Shown piece after piece: positions 17,241-25,550 of a stretch of 64,000 bases of DNA (its first letter is position 1; each line of letters opens with the position of its first letter). The DNA is from Corallococcus caeni (GTDB lineage Bacteria > Myxococcota > Myxococcia > Myxococcales > Myxococcaceae), in contig NZ_BTTW01000001.1 of NCBI RefSeq assembly GCF_036245865.1, forward strand, positions 1,488,001 to 1,552,000, in the 5' to 3' direction. The position numbers and the translations under genes were made by a program. The notes below the pieces were generated by a model. The model was not told the DNA's origin and ran no database searches. It saw nothing but the letters and a program-made list of their open reading frames with translations.

Positions 17241-17804
17241 TCACCCGCCCACGGGGACCTGCGCCAGCAAGAGGCGGCCCCGGCCATCGTTGCGCACCGC
17301 CTCCGGGTTGGTGATGGGCAGCCGGGCGTCGTTGCGCGGCTCCCACAGCCCCATCCACACGTTGATGGCGCGCGGCGACGCGCCCGGCGGCAGGGCGATG
17401 ACGAACTCGTCCTTCACCGTCTCCCCCACCTTCCACTGCGTGGTGGGGTACAGGCCGCCCGCGGGCTTGTGGTCCACGTTCATGCGCTCCATGCGCCCGT
17501 CCGCGTCCTCCAGGTGCACGAAGACGAGGTAGTCCTCCTCCAGCGGCTGGAGCACCTTGAAGAAGACGGTGACGCGCGCCTGGTCCCCCACGGGGATGCG
17601 GCCCGGCTGCACGGACGCGCCCACCACCTCCACCTTGCCGCCCAGGTTGGCGCCGCTGCGGATGGACAGCGGGGGCACCTGGGTGACGGTGGCCGCGCGG
17701 CGCTCCTCCGGGCTGGCCCCGCCGGGGGCCTCCACGATGCAGGCACTGGAAGTGCCCAGGAGGACGGAAGCGGCCACAAGGACGTTCAGGGGCGGAAGGC
17801 GCAT
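17241..17804 (-). CDS. Lipoprotein of unknown function
   Basis: The ATG at 17804 gives 187 residues with a lipoprotein signal ending in a Ser-Ser-Ala-Cys lipobox (about residue 24). The mature part is a compact beta-rich domain containing VTVFFKVLQPLEEDYLVFVH and FVIALPPGASP; it resembles the Ig-like domain seen in sugar- or membrane-associated proteins, but I cannot name a family. It is transcribed convergently toward rnpB and divergently from ftsY. A longer frame extends to 17900 but would lack the signal at its start. Confidence 0.75.
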   Translation of the reverse strand: MRLPPLNVLVAASVLLGTSSACIVEAPGGASPEERRAATVTQVPPLSIRSGANLGGKVEVVGASVQPGRIPVGDQARVTVFFKVLQPLEEDYLVFVHLEDADGRMERMNVDHKPAGGLYPTTQWKVGETVKDEFVIALPPGASPRAINVWMGLWEPRNDARLPITNPEAVRNDGRGRLLLAQVPVGG

Positions 17805-17872
17805 GACGGAGGGCCGTTCTACCCGGCCACGGGCGCTGCATCCAACTGCGTGTTGGTGTATGCGGAGCGGCG

Positions 17873-19426
17873 ATGAAGACCCCGACCTCCCTCGACGCAC
17901 TCCTGGCGCAGGTGCCCCCCGCCCCCTCCCCCGCCCCCACTCCCGGCGGCGGGACGACGCAGCCGGGCACGGGGACCCCGCCGGACACCGGGCTCACCGG
18001 CGGCGAGGTGGTGGGCATTGGCGGCGCGGCCCTCTTCGTCGTCCTGGCGCTGGTCGCGGCGCGCAAGCTCTTCGGCAGGAAGCGCGTGCCGGAGGCCCCC
18101 CGGAAGCCCGAGGAGGCGCCCCAGCTGCCCGCGGAGCGCCCCGAGCTGCGCGTGGAACTGCCGCCCAACGAGGCGGAGCTCGCCCGGCGCCGCGAGTTGG
18201 ACGACGCCCACGCGCGCATGGACGAGCTGCGCCGTCAGCGCGAGACGGCCTCGTTCGCCGCCCACGCCGCCAAGGACCCGGCGGAGAAGGCCCGGCTGGA
18301 GGCGGAGGTCCGCGCCCTCAAGGAGAAGGAGGAGGACGCCAAGCGCGTCGAGTACCGCGCCAAGAAGGCCGTCGACGACGAGACGCGCGAGCGCCGCAAG
18401 CGGGAGCAGGCCGAAGCGGTGCGCCTGCGCGAGGAGGCCGTGGCCCAGGAGGCCGCCCAGGCGGAGGCCGCCCGTCAGGCGGAGGCCGCCGCGGCGCGCG
18501 CCAAGGTGGAGGCGGAGGGTGGCCGCACCCTGGCGCAGGGCCTGGACCGCACGCGCAACCAGGGCTTCATGGCGCGGCTCAACGGCCTGTTCGGCGGCCA
18601 GCGCACGATGGACGAGTCCGTCCTGTCGGAGCTGGAGGAGATCCTCTTCACCGCGGACATCGGCGTGCGCACCGCGGACCACCTGGTGGAGGTGGCGCGC
18701 GAGAAGCTCAAGCGCAACGAGCTGAAGGACCCGGAGCGCATCAAGGGCGCCATCCGCGACGAGGTGGCGCGCATGGTGGACCTGCCCGTGCCGCGCTCGC
18801 TGGAGGGCGGAGGCCCGCCGCACGTGGTGATGGTGGTGGGCGTCAACGGCGCCGGGAAGACGACGACCATCGGCAAGCTGGCCGCGCAGCTCACCGGCCA
18901 GGGCAAGAAGGTGGTGCTCGCCGCGGGCGACACGTTCCGCGCCGCCGCCACGGAGCAGCTGGATGTGTGGGCCGGCCGCGCCGGCGCGCAGCTGGTGACG
19001 GGGCCAGAGGGCGGAGACCCGAGCTCCGTCATCTTCGACGCGGTGAAGAAGGCGAAGGAGGAAGGCGCCGACGTCATCATCGCGGACACCGCGGGCCGGC
19101 TGCACACCAAGGCCCCGCTCATGGAGGAGCTCAAGAAGGTCAAGCGCGTGATGGACAAGGCGCTGCCCGGCGCGCCCCATGAAATCCTGCTCGTGCTGGA
19201 CTCCACCAACGGGCAGAACGCCATCCAGCAGGCCAAGCAGTTCCACGAGGCCGTGGGCGTCAGCGCCATCGCGCTCACCAAGCTGGACGGCACCGCCAAG
19301 GGCGGCGTCATCATCGGCATCTGCGACGAGCTGAAGCTGCCCGTGGTCTGGGTGGGCGTGGGCGAGAAGGTCGCCGACCTGCGCCGCTTCGAGCCGCGCG
19401 AGTTCGTGAAGGCGCTGTTCGACTGA
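17873..19426 (+). CDS. ftsY: Signal recognition particle receptor FtsY
   Basis: FtsY is the SRP receptor GTPase that delivers ribosome-nascent chains to the Sec translocon. The 517-residue protein begins with a Pro/Thr/Gly-rich stretch, a probable membrane segment at about 44-65 (VVGIGGAALFVVLALVAAR), then a long charged, Ala/Glu/Arg-rich region, then the NG domain: GVNGAGKTTTIGKLA at about 323-337, DTFRAAATEQL, DTAGR near 405 and TKLDG near 469. The membrane segment is unlike E. coli FtsY, which binds the membrane without one. The ATG at 17873 has GGAG five bases upstream. Confidence 0.96.
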   Translation: MKTPTSLDALLAQVPPAPSPAPTPGGGTTQPGTGTPPDTGLTGGEVVGIGGAALFVVLALVAARKLFGRKRVPEAPRKPEEAPQLPAERPELRVELPPNEAELARRRELDDAHARMDELRRQRETASFAAHAAKDPAEKARLEAEVRALKEKEEDAKRVEYRAKKAVDDETRERRKREQAEAVRLREEAVAQEAAQAEAARQAEAAAARAKVEAEGGRTLAQGLDRTRNQGFMARLNGLFGGQRTMDESVLSELEEILFTADIGVRTADHLVEVAREKLKRNELKDPERIKGAIRDEVARMVDLPVPRSLEGGGPPHVVMVVGVNGAGKTTTIGKLAAQLTGQGKKVVLAAGDTFRAAATEQLDVWAGRAGAQLVTGPEGGDPSSVIFDAVKKAKEEGADVIIADTAGRLHTKAPLMEELKKVKRVMDKALPGAPHEILLVLDSTNGQNAIQQAKQFHEAVGVSAIALTKLDGTAKGGVIIGICDELKLPVVWVGVGEKVADLRRFEPREFVKALFD

Positions 19427-19436
19427 CGGACCGCCG

Positions 19437-21263
19437 TCACTGCCCCATGAGCTGGGGCAGGAGCTGTTCCAGCAGCTGCTGCGTCTGGGCGTCCAGCTTC
19501 ACGTCGCCCAGGTCGCCGCCCATGGCCTCCATCAGCCCCTGGAGGTCCGCCGCGCCCAGGTCCTCGTCGCCGTGGGCCTCCTCCCACCAGCGCGCTCTCA
19601 GCTGCCCCAGCGCCTTCGCGTTCGCGGGGCTCGCCTTCGCCAGCTCCTGCGTGAAGCACGCCTTGCACGCCCACTTGAAGCGGTACGTGTCCACGTACGC
19701 GCGCAGGGCCTTGAAGAAGGCGCTGTCCCCCACGAGCTTGCGCGACGCGTGGTGCAGGAGTGGCGCCTTGCCGTACACGAGCGCGCCGTACTCCAGCTCG
19801 CCGCCGTCGAAGTCGCCCGTGGGTCGGTCCGCGCGGCCGTCCCTGCCGCCGGACAGCCGGAAGAACTGGTACGGCATCACCAGGGCCTCGTTGCGCAGGG
19901 ACTCGGCGGCCTCCGGGCCGTGGGCCCACTCCATGTAGAGGAGCGCCGCGTACTGCGCCAACGACTCGTCCACCACCGGGTCGTGGATGGGGTCGGAGCC
20001 CACGAGCCCCGCGAAGTACTGGTGCGCCACCTCGTGCGCCACGGTGAACTCCAGCGTGCGCTCCAGGGACTCGCCCACCTGCGCGCCCACCTGCGCCAGC
20101 AGGCCCGCGCCTTGCGCGTCCAGCAGCTCCTGGAAGGCCTCCATGCCGGGCATGCCCGCCAGCATCTTCAAGGGGTCCTGCTTCGCGCGGTAGAGCGACG
20201 TGCCCACCGTCACCAGGCCCGGGAACTCCATGCCGCCCGCGCCCCCGCTCAAGGGGGCCTGCACCACGCGGAAGTGGGTGTAGGGCAGCGGGCCCAGCCG
20301 CTTCTCGAACTCCGTCAGGGCCTGCGACGCGTACTTGAGCACGCGCTTGCCTGTCGCCGCGTCCTGCGCCGCGAAGTGGCTCTCCACCGTGACGCCATTC
20401 ACCGTCGAAGTCGCGGACTGGTAGCCGCGCGTCACCAGCACCGGGAAGTCGCGCACCGCCGCCGCCGCGAAGCTGTAGCGCACCCGGCCGTCGCGCTCGG
20501 GCACTTCCCCCAGGGGCGTCCCGGTGGCGTGCGCCGCCCAGCCCGACGGCACGGTGAGCGTGGCCAGCACGTGCGCGGGCTCGTACAGCGCCAGGTCCCC
20601 CATGCCCTGCGGGCCGGCCCACGGCTGGCCCTGGTCATCCACCGGGGGCACCTGCGGCACCACGCCCACCAGGCTCACCACGTCCGCCGTGGCGGAGAAG
20701 GCCCCGTGGTCATCCGCGCCGGTCTTCCCACCGCCGCCCAGGCCCATGAGCGACTCCGCGCCCGGCGCCGCCCTGGGCACCGTGCCCTTCACCGCGACCT
20801 CCAGCGACACCGTGCCGCCGGGGGCCACGGGGGGCTCCACGGTGATGCGCTGCAACGTGGGCTCCGGCCCCAGCTCCAGCGCCACGGCCTTCCCGTTGAG
20901 CTTCGCGCTGGAGAGCGTCACCTGGCGGGAGCGGGTGTTGGGCGTCAGCCGCAGGTACAGCTCCGTCAGCGGCCGGGGCCCCTTCGCCACCAGTTGCACC
21001 TGCACCTTGCCCCAGACGCGCCGCTCCTTCGGCTCCACCTCCAGTTGCACGCGGTAGAGCGGCACGGACTCCAGCGGCCCCAGCGCCTTCGCGGCCCGGT
21101 CCCGCTCCCCCGGCTTCAGGTGCTGGAGACACAGCTGGACTTCCGGAGCCACGCTTGGCGCCACGCTGCCCGCGCCCGGGATGGCGGGCGCGGCAGGAGG
21201 GGCCGCGGCGGCAGGGCCTGAGAGCAGCGCGCACAGCAGCCACCATCCGGGGAGGGTCCGCAT
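19437..21263 (-). CDS. M1-family zinc metallopeptidase, secreted
   Basis: The protein is 608 residues with a signal peptide (about 1-21). It has the M1 aminopeptidase plan: an N-terminal beta domain (about 60-300) and a thermolysin-like domain with H410-E-V-A-H414 and Glu433, that is HEXXH-X18-E. The exopeptidase motif normally read GXMEN appears as GGMEF at about 343-347, so N-terminal amine recognition may be altered. After the metal site a helical C-terminal part follows with KWACKAC. It is probably periplasmic or secreted. It is convergent with ftsY (10-bp gap). Confidence 0.88.
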   Translation of the reverse strand: MRTLPGWWLLCALLSGPAAAAPPAAPAIPGAGSVAPSVAPEVQLCLQHLKPGERDRAAKALGPLESVPLYRVQLEVEPKERRVWGKVQVQLVAKGPRPLTELYLRLTPNTRSRQVTLSSAKLNGKAVALELGPEPTLQRITVEPPVAPGGTVSLEVAVKGTVPRAAPGAESLMGLGGGGKTGADDHGAFSATADVVSLVGVVPQVPPVDDQGQPWAGPQGMGDLALYEPAHVLATLTVPSGWAAHATGTPLGEVPERDGRVRYSFAAAAVRDFPVLVTRGYQSATSTVNGVTVESHFAAQDAATGKRVLKYASQALTEFEKRLGPLPYTHFRVVQAPLSGGAGGMEFPGLVTVGTSLYRAKQDPLKMLAGMPGMEAFQELLDAQGAGLLAQVGAQVGESLERTLEFTVAHEVAHQYFAGLVGSDPIHDPVVDESLAQYAALLYMEWAHGPEAAESLRNEALVMPYQFFRLSGGRDGRADRPTGDFDGGELEYGALVYGKAPLLHHASRKLVGDSAFFKALRAYVDTYRFKWACKACFTQELAKASPANAKALGQLRARWWEEAHGDEDLGAADLQGLMEAMGGDLGDVKLDAQTQQLLEQLLPQLMGQ

Positions 21264-21313
21264 GGGGGCATGCTAATTGACCCCGTCCAGCGCCGCTCGC
21301 TACAAGCCTCCGG

Positions 21314-21910
21314 GTGCGCCACTCGCGAACGTTGACCCTCTCCGCCGCCGCGCTGAGCCTCCTGGCCTGCGCGAAGCAGGTTCCACCGTCCACCGCCGTC
21401 GCGCCGCCCGAACCGCGCTCGGTCCAGTTGCTGAGCGCCACGCCGGAGCGAGAGACGGCGCGCCTGGAGCAGCGGCGCGAGGACGTGGAGGTGGACACGC
21501 GCGAGGGCGAGCGCACGCCGCGCGTCGTCGCCACCGCGGAGACGCCGTCATTGCGGCTGGACGGCGCCCAGGCCCGCCTCTGCGGGGACGCGGCCTGCAC
21601 GAAGGGCTTCGCCGTGGACAACTTCCTCCTGCTGGAGGTGCTGGACGCGAAGGGCAAGGTGTCGCGCCGCGCCGCCGTGGGCTTCACGGACAGCGTCTTC
21701 ATTGGCAACGAGCAGGTGGACAACGTGGGCCGGCGCGCCTTCAGCTTCGAGCCCAACGAGGTGGACGTCACCGCCCTGCTGCCGGAGTCCGAGCCCTTCC
21801 GCCTCCGCGCCACCGCGCTGGACTACTGGGGCGTGGGCCGCGTGACGAACATCTTCCTGCGACTGGAGCCGGGCGCGGGCCGCGCCGAGGACGACCTGCG
21901 CGGCCACTGA
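21314..21910 (+). CDS. Lipoprotein of unknown function
   Basis: The GTG at 21314 gives 198 residues with a lipoprotein signal ending in LSLLAC (Cys about residue 19). The mature part has a low-complexity Arg/Glu-rich stretch followed by a compact domain with a Cys pair (LCGDAAC) and beta-rich sequence around DSVFIGNEQVDNVG and VDVTALL. No family is recognised. It is divergent from the M1 peptidase with a 50-bp gap, so the two may share regulatory sequence. Confidence 0.68.
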   Translation: MRHSRTLTLSAAALSLLACAKQVPPSTAVAPPEPRSVQLLSATPERETARLEQRREDVEVDTREGERTPRVVATAETPSLRLDGAQARLCGDAACTKGFAVDNFLLLEVLDAKGKVSRRAAVGFTDSVFIGNEQVDNVGRRAFSFEPNEVDVTALLPESEPFRLRATALDYWGVGRVTNIFLRLEPGAGRAEDDLRGH

Positions 21911-21969
21911 GGGGCTCCGGGGCTCCGACGAAGCGTGGAGGCGGACGCGGACGTCCGCCCCACACGGCG

Positions 21970-22995
21970 TCAGAAGCGCATGCCGGGCGCGGGCATCACC
22001 GGGCGCAGGCCCGAGAACCCGATGGAGCCGTCGCACTCCCCGCCGCACACCTGGCCCGGGGTGAGCTCCGCGGGGCTCTTCGTCACGGCGTAGGCACCGG
22101 CGCCCGCCGCGGCGGCCACCACGCCCACGCCCACCCAGACGTACCACTTCTGGTACCAGGCCTTGCTGGTGCTCTCCTTCACCTCCGGCGGCTGCTCGGT
22201 GCCCAGCGCCAGCCCCGGCTGGTCCACCGGCTCCGCGGGCTTCGAGGGCTCCAGCACCGTCGAGCGCGGCGTGTCGTCCGGCTGCGCCACCGCCGCCGTC
22301 GCCGCCGGCTCGGGGGACGGACGCAGGCGGCCCTCCACGACGTAGAGCTGGCCGGCGCGCACGTTGATGTTCTTCACGTCCTTGAGCCCCGCCGGCCCCC
22401 GGAACTCGATTTCGTGCTGCCCCTGGGACAGCGGGTGGTTCTCCACGGGGGTGGCGCCCACGCGCGTCCCGTCCACGAACACGGTGACGCGGGGCACGTC
22501 CGCGCGCAGGGTGGCGAAGCCCGTCGCCGCGTCCAGCGCAAGCGTCAGCTCCGCCGTCTGGCCCGGCGCCAGCGTCACCTGCTGGTTGAAGTCCGAGTAG
22601 TTCTGACGGCGGGCGATGACGGTGTGCTCCCCCGGCGCCAGCTCCAGCGGCGTCAGCGGGTTCACCTCCTGGCCGTCCACCGTCACCTTCGCGGTGCGCG
22701 CGTTGCTGCCCAGCTTGAGCACGAGCGTGGCCTTGGCGGGCGCCACGTCCTCGGCGGTGGCCGTCGCGGTGCCCTTGCCCGTCTTGCCCTTGCGCGCGCC
22801 CAGCTTCTCCTTCTTGGGTGGCGTCTTGCGCTTCACCGTGGGCTTCGGCTTCGCGGTCTTGGGCTTGCCCTTGGACTTCGTGGGCTTCGTCTCCTCCGTG
22901 GGGGCGAGGAGATCATCATTGTCCTGGGCGAAGGCCGCGGAGGGCAGCGCCAGGGTGGCGACGAGCGACAGGATGGCGAAGCGGCGAAGACTCAT
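21970..22995 (-). CDS. PEGA-domain surface protein
   Basis: This 341-residue protein has a signal peptide ending AFAQ (about residue 24), a Lys/Pro/Thr-rich linker (about 35-80), then two PEGA-like beta domains: one with VTVDGQEVNPLTPLELAPGEH and one with VTVFVDGTRVGATPVENHPL. PEGA domains are common in envelope proteins of myxobacteria and often bind the cell surface or polysaccharide. A C-terminal hydrophobic segment (YVWVGVGVVAAAAGAGAYAV) precedes a short tail with CGGEC. Function is otherwise unknown. Confidence 0.82.
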   Translation of the reverse strand: MSLRRFAILSLVATLALPSAAFAQDNDDLLAPTEETKPTKSKGKPKTAKPKPTVKRKTPPKKEKLGARKGKTGKGTATATAEDVAPAKATLVLKLGSNARTAKVTVDGQEVNPLTPLELAPGEHTVIARRQNYSDFNQQVTLAPGQTAELTLALDAATGFATLRADVPRVTVFVDGTRVGATPVENHPLSQGQHEIEFRGPAGLKDVKNINVRAGQLYVVEGRLRPSPEPAATAAVAQPDDTPRSTVLEPSKPAEPVDQPGLALGTEQPPEVKESTSKAWYQKWYVWVGVGVVAAAAGAGAYAVTKSPAELTPGQVCGGECDGSIGFSGLRPVMPAPGMRF

Positions 22996-23005
22996 GTCGG
23001 TCCGA

Positions 23006-23034
23006 AGGTTAGAGAGTCATCCCAGGGGAAGCAA
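23006..23034 (-). promoter_or_regulatory. Possible sigma-70-type promoter of the PEGA gene
   Basis: On the minus strand a TTGCTT -35 (23029-23034) and TAACCT -10 (23006-23011) are separated by 17 bases, just upstream of the ATG at 22995. Transcription would start only a few bases before the ATG, giving a nearly leaderless mRNA. Matches are moderate. Confidence 0.3.
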
Positions 23035-23078
23035 ACACCGTCCCACCGGCCCGTCCGTTGGGCGAATATCCGCGCCCC

Positions 23079-23606
23079 ATGCACCGCGCCCTCGTCACCC
23101 TCCCCCTCGGCCTCTGTGTCCTCTCGCTCGCGGCCTGTCCGGGCAAGGCCCCACCCCGGGTGGAGACCGCCACGGCCTCCCGGCCGCCGCCCATCCACGT
23201 GCCGCCCGGCTGTGAGAAGGACCAGTCCGGCGACTACCACCACGCGCAGAACCCGGCCTTCCGCTACCTGGGCCAGGACGACGGCCACACCCTGTCGCTC
23301 GCGGTGGTGCGCGCCTGGGCGGACGGCGGCGTGGAGTCCCCGGACGCGGGCTCGGTGGGAATCGTCCTCACCCGCACGCCGGAGGGCTTCGTGGGCGAGA
23401 CGCGCGCCACCGGCTTCAGCGCCTCCGGGACGCCCTGCCCCGTCACCTTCCCTACGGAGGCAGTGGCCTGCACCGACGCCGGCCTCACCCTGCGGGCCGC
23501 GTCGAGCACCTCCATCGACGAGGGCTGCCGCCCCGCGACCTCCGGCCCCGCCCCGGTGCGCCAGGAGCAGGTGCTGCTGCGCGGCGTCCCCGACGCGGGC
23601 CTGTAG
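23079..23606 (+). CDS. Lipoprotein of unknown function
   Basis: The ATG at 23079 gives 175 residues with a lipoprotein signal ending in LSLAAC (Cys about 19); a TTG 21 bases earlier would lengthen the N-region and is less likely. The mature protein is acidic, with Cys at conserved-looking spacing (GCEKDQ, TPCPVTF, VACTDAG, GCRPATS), suggesting two disulfides. No family recognised. It is divergent from the PEGA gene (83-bp gap) and convergent with the glycosyltransferase. Confidence 0.68.
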   Translation: MHRALVTLPLGLCVLSLAACPGKAPPRVETATASRPPPIHVPPGCEKDQSGDYHHAQNPAFRYLGQDDGHTLSLAVVRAWADGGVESPDAGSVGIVLTRTPEGFVGETRATGFSASGTPCPVTFPTEAVACTDAGLTLRAASSTSIDEGCRPATSGPAPVRQEQVLLRGVPDAGL

Positions 23607-23630
23607 ACCCCCGCGCTGAGAGCCGAAAAG

Positions 23631-23686
23631 CACCGCGCCGCCCTCCCCGCCCTGGAAGCCCGGGTGGGAAGCGGCGGCGCGAGGTG
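23631..23686. terminator. Large GC-rich hairpin between convergent genes
   Basis: Arms 23631-23642 and 23673-23686 pair over 12 bases with a two-base bulge, and the inner part can extend the stem. It lies in the 102-bp gap between a plus-strand and a minus-strand stop codon, where a bidirectional terminator is expected. No T-run follows on either strand, so termination by the hairpin alone is uncertain. Confidence 0.5.
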
Positions 23687-23708
23687 AACGTGAAGCGCTT
23701 CGAGCGGC

Positions 23709-25232
23709 TCAGGCCGCCTGGCGCGGCTGCTCCTCGGAGGACGTCACGGCGGGGACGGCGTCCGCCACCTTCGCCTTGCCGGCGAAGCCCTGCAGCAGGC
23801 TGGACACGCCCACGTAGAGGAAGCCCGCCAGGAACAGGATGATGAAGGGCACCGACGTGTAGATGCGCGCGTCGATGGCGAACCACAGCGCCCCGGTGAA
23901 GTAGGCGGCGAAGAGCAGCTCCACCACCGGCATCAGCGTCTTGCTGCCCCGGTAGCTCTTCTTCACGGCCTTGACGCTCTTGCCCTCGGCGCCCGTCTTC
24001 GGCGTGCGGGCGAAGCCCGACTGCTGGTTGAGCAGCGCCTCGCCCACGGCCTTCGCGTTGTTGATGGCCAGGCCGATGCCCAGGCTCATCAGGAAGGGCA
24101 GGTACTTGAAGCGCTCCCAGCCCTTCACGCCGCGCTCGCGCTGGGCGGCCACGTAGAAGACGCAGACGCTGGCCGTCGCGGTGATGAAGAAGGGCAGGTC
24201 CAGGAACAGCGTGCCGTACAGGCCGTGCTGGAAGCGCACCACCATGCTGATGGGCATCAGCACGGACAGCAGCACCATCAACAGGTAGGCCATGTTGTTG
24301 GTGAGGTGGAAGAAGGCCTCGCGCTTCACCAGCAGCGGCAGGTCGCTCTTGAGGATGGTGGGCAAGAGCTTCTTCGCCGTCTGGATGGAGCCCTTGGCCC
24401 AGCGGTGCTGCTGGCTCTTGAAGGCGTTCATGTCCACCGGCACCTCCGCCGGGGAGATGACCTCCGGCAGGAAGATGAACTGCCAGCCCTTCAGCTGGGC
24501 GCGGTAGGACAGGTCCAGGTCCTCCGTGAGCGTGTCGTGCTGCCAGCCGCCCGCGTCGGAGATGGTGCTGCGGCGCCAGATGCCCGCGGTGCCGTTGAAG
24601 TTGAAGAAGCAGCCGGCGCGGTTGCGCGCGGTGTGCTCGATGATGAAGTGCCCGTCCAGGAAGATGCTCTGCGCCTGCGTGAGGATGGAGAACTCACGGT
24701 TCAGGTGGCCCCAGCGCACCTGCACCATGCCCACCTTCGCGTCCGCGAAGAAGGGCACCGTGCGCATCAGGAAGTCGGGGCTGGGGACGAAGTCCGCGTC
24801 GAACACCGCCACGTACTCGCCCGTGGCCAGCTTGAGGCCGTTCTCCAGCGCGCCCGCCTTGAAGCCCTGGCGGTTGACGCGGTGGATGTAGACGATGTCG
24901 TGGCCCTTCTGGCGGTGGCGCTCCACGCACGCGCGCGCGATGCCGCACGTCTCGTCCGTGGAGTCGTCCAGCACCTGGATCTCCAGCAGCTCACGCGGGT
25001 AGTCGATGCGGCACACCGACTCCACCAGGCGCTCCACCACGTACATCTCGTTGAAGATGGGCAGCTGGATTGTTACCCGAGGCAGCGCGGGGAGCGTGCC
25101 ATTGGGCGTCGGCAGCTTGAACTTGTGGCGGTAATACAGAAACGCCATGCGGTAGCGGTGGGAGCCGTAGACTCCCAACACGCTCAGCAAGCTGAAGTAG
25201 ACTGCCAGGAAGATGATCTCGACGGTGGTCAT
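23709..25232 (-). CDS. Processive family 2 glycosyltransferase (cellulose-synthase-like)
   Basis: This inner-membrane enzyme probably makes a beta-linked polysaccharide from a UDP- or GDP-sugar. The 507 residues comprise an N-terminal membrane helix (about 5-25), a GT-A domain with DDSTDE (89-94), DAD (145-147), EDLD (237-240) and the processivity motif QQHRW (274-278), then about four further membrane helices. There is no PilZ domain. No polysaccharide export genes adjoin it, so the polymer is unknown. The upstream region has a strong-looking promoter at 25403-25431. Confidence 0.88.
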   Translation of the reverse strand: MTTVEIIFLAVYFSLLSVLGVYGSHRYRMAFLYYRHKFKLPTPNGTLPALPRVTIQLPIFNEMYVVERLVESVCRIDYPRELLEIQVLDDSTDETCGIARACVERHRQKGHDIVYIHRVNRQGFKAGALENGLKLATGEYVAVFDADFVPSPDFLMRTVPFFADAKVGMVQVRWGHLNREFSILTQAQSIFLDGHFIIEHTARNRAGCFFNFNGTAGIWRRSTISDAGGWQHDTLTEDLDLSYRAQLKGWQFIFLPEVISPAEVPVDMNAFKSQQHRWAKGSIQTAKKLLPTILKSDLPLLVKREAFFHLTNNMAYLLMVLLSVLMPISMVVRFQHGLYGTLFLDLPFFITATASVCVFYVAAQRERGVKGWERFKYLPFLMSLGIGLAINNAKAVGEALLNQQSGFARTPKTGAEGKSVKAVKKSYRGSKTLMPVVELLFAAYFTGALWFAIDARIYTSVPFIILFLAGFLYVGVSSLLQGFAGKAKVADAVPAVTSSEEQPRQAA

Positions 25233-25550
25233 CGGTGACGCTCAGCCCCTCCCGCCGGCCCAGTCGCCAGCGGTCCTACCAGACGTGGCGGCATGCCCGA
25301 CCGACCGCTCACGCTGACCGCCGCCTGTGGGTCTGCTGAGCCCCGCCCCGTATGTGCCCGAAAAGACAGGGCTTTGACCTTCCGGCTACTGATCGCCGCC
25401 GGACAATAGGGAGCGACCCGGGTCGTGTCAAACTATTCCCCGGATTCGAGAGGCTTTGCACGGCGGATTTGACGCAGGATGTCACCCCCTCCTTCCCTGC
25501 GTCCAGGGGCTTGCGGGACGACGTCCCGGGTGCTCCGAGCGGCGCAGGAC
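25233..25550. other. 318-bp intergenic region upstream of the glycosyltransferase
   Basis: No credible gene is seen here. The region holds the minus-strand promoter at 25403-25431 with a palindrome in its spacer, which would leave a leader of about 165 bases before the glycosyltransferase. It also has a small hairpin at 25514-25528 (CGGGAC/GTCCCG arms) about 25 bp beyond the ddl stop, without a T-run. Confidence 0.6.
25403..25431 (-). promoter_or_regulatory. Sigma-70-type promoter with operator-like palindrome
   Basis: On the minus strand TTGACA (25426-25431) and TATTGT (25403-25408) are separated by exactly 17 bases. The spacer contains the perfect 12-bp palindrome CGACCCGGGTCG (25414-25425), a position typical of repressor operators. 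It points toward the glycosyltransferase gene starting at 25232. Confidence 0.6.

Noticed and set aside
25514..25528. Hairpin beyond the ddl stop as a terminator
   Set aside because: Six-base stem with no T-run on the relevant strand; weak evidence.
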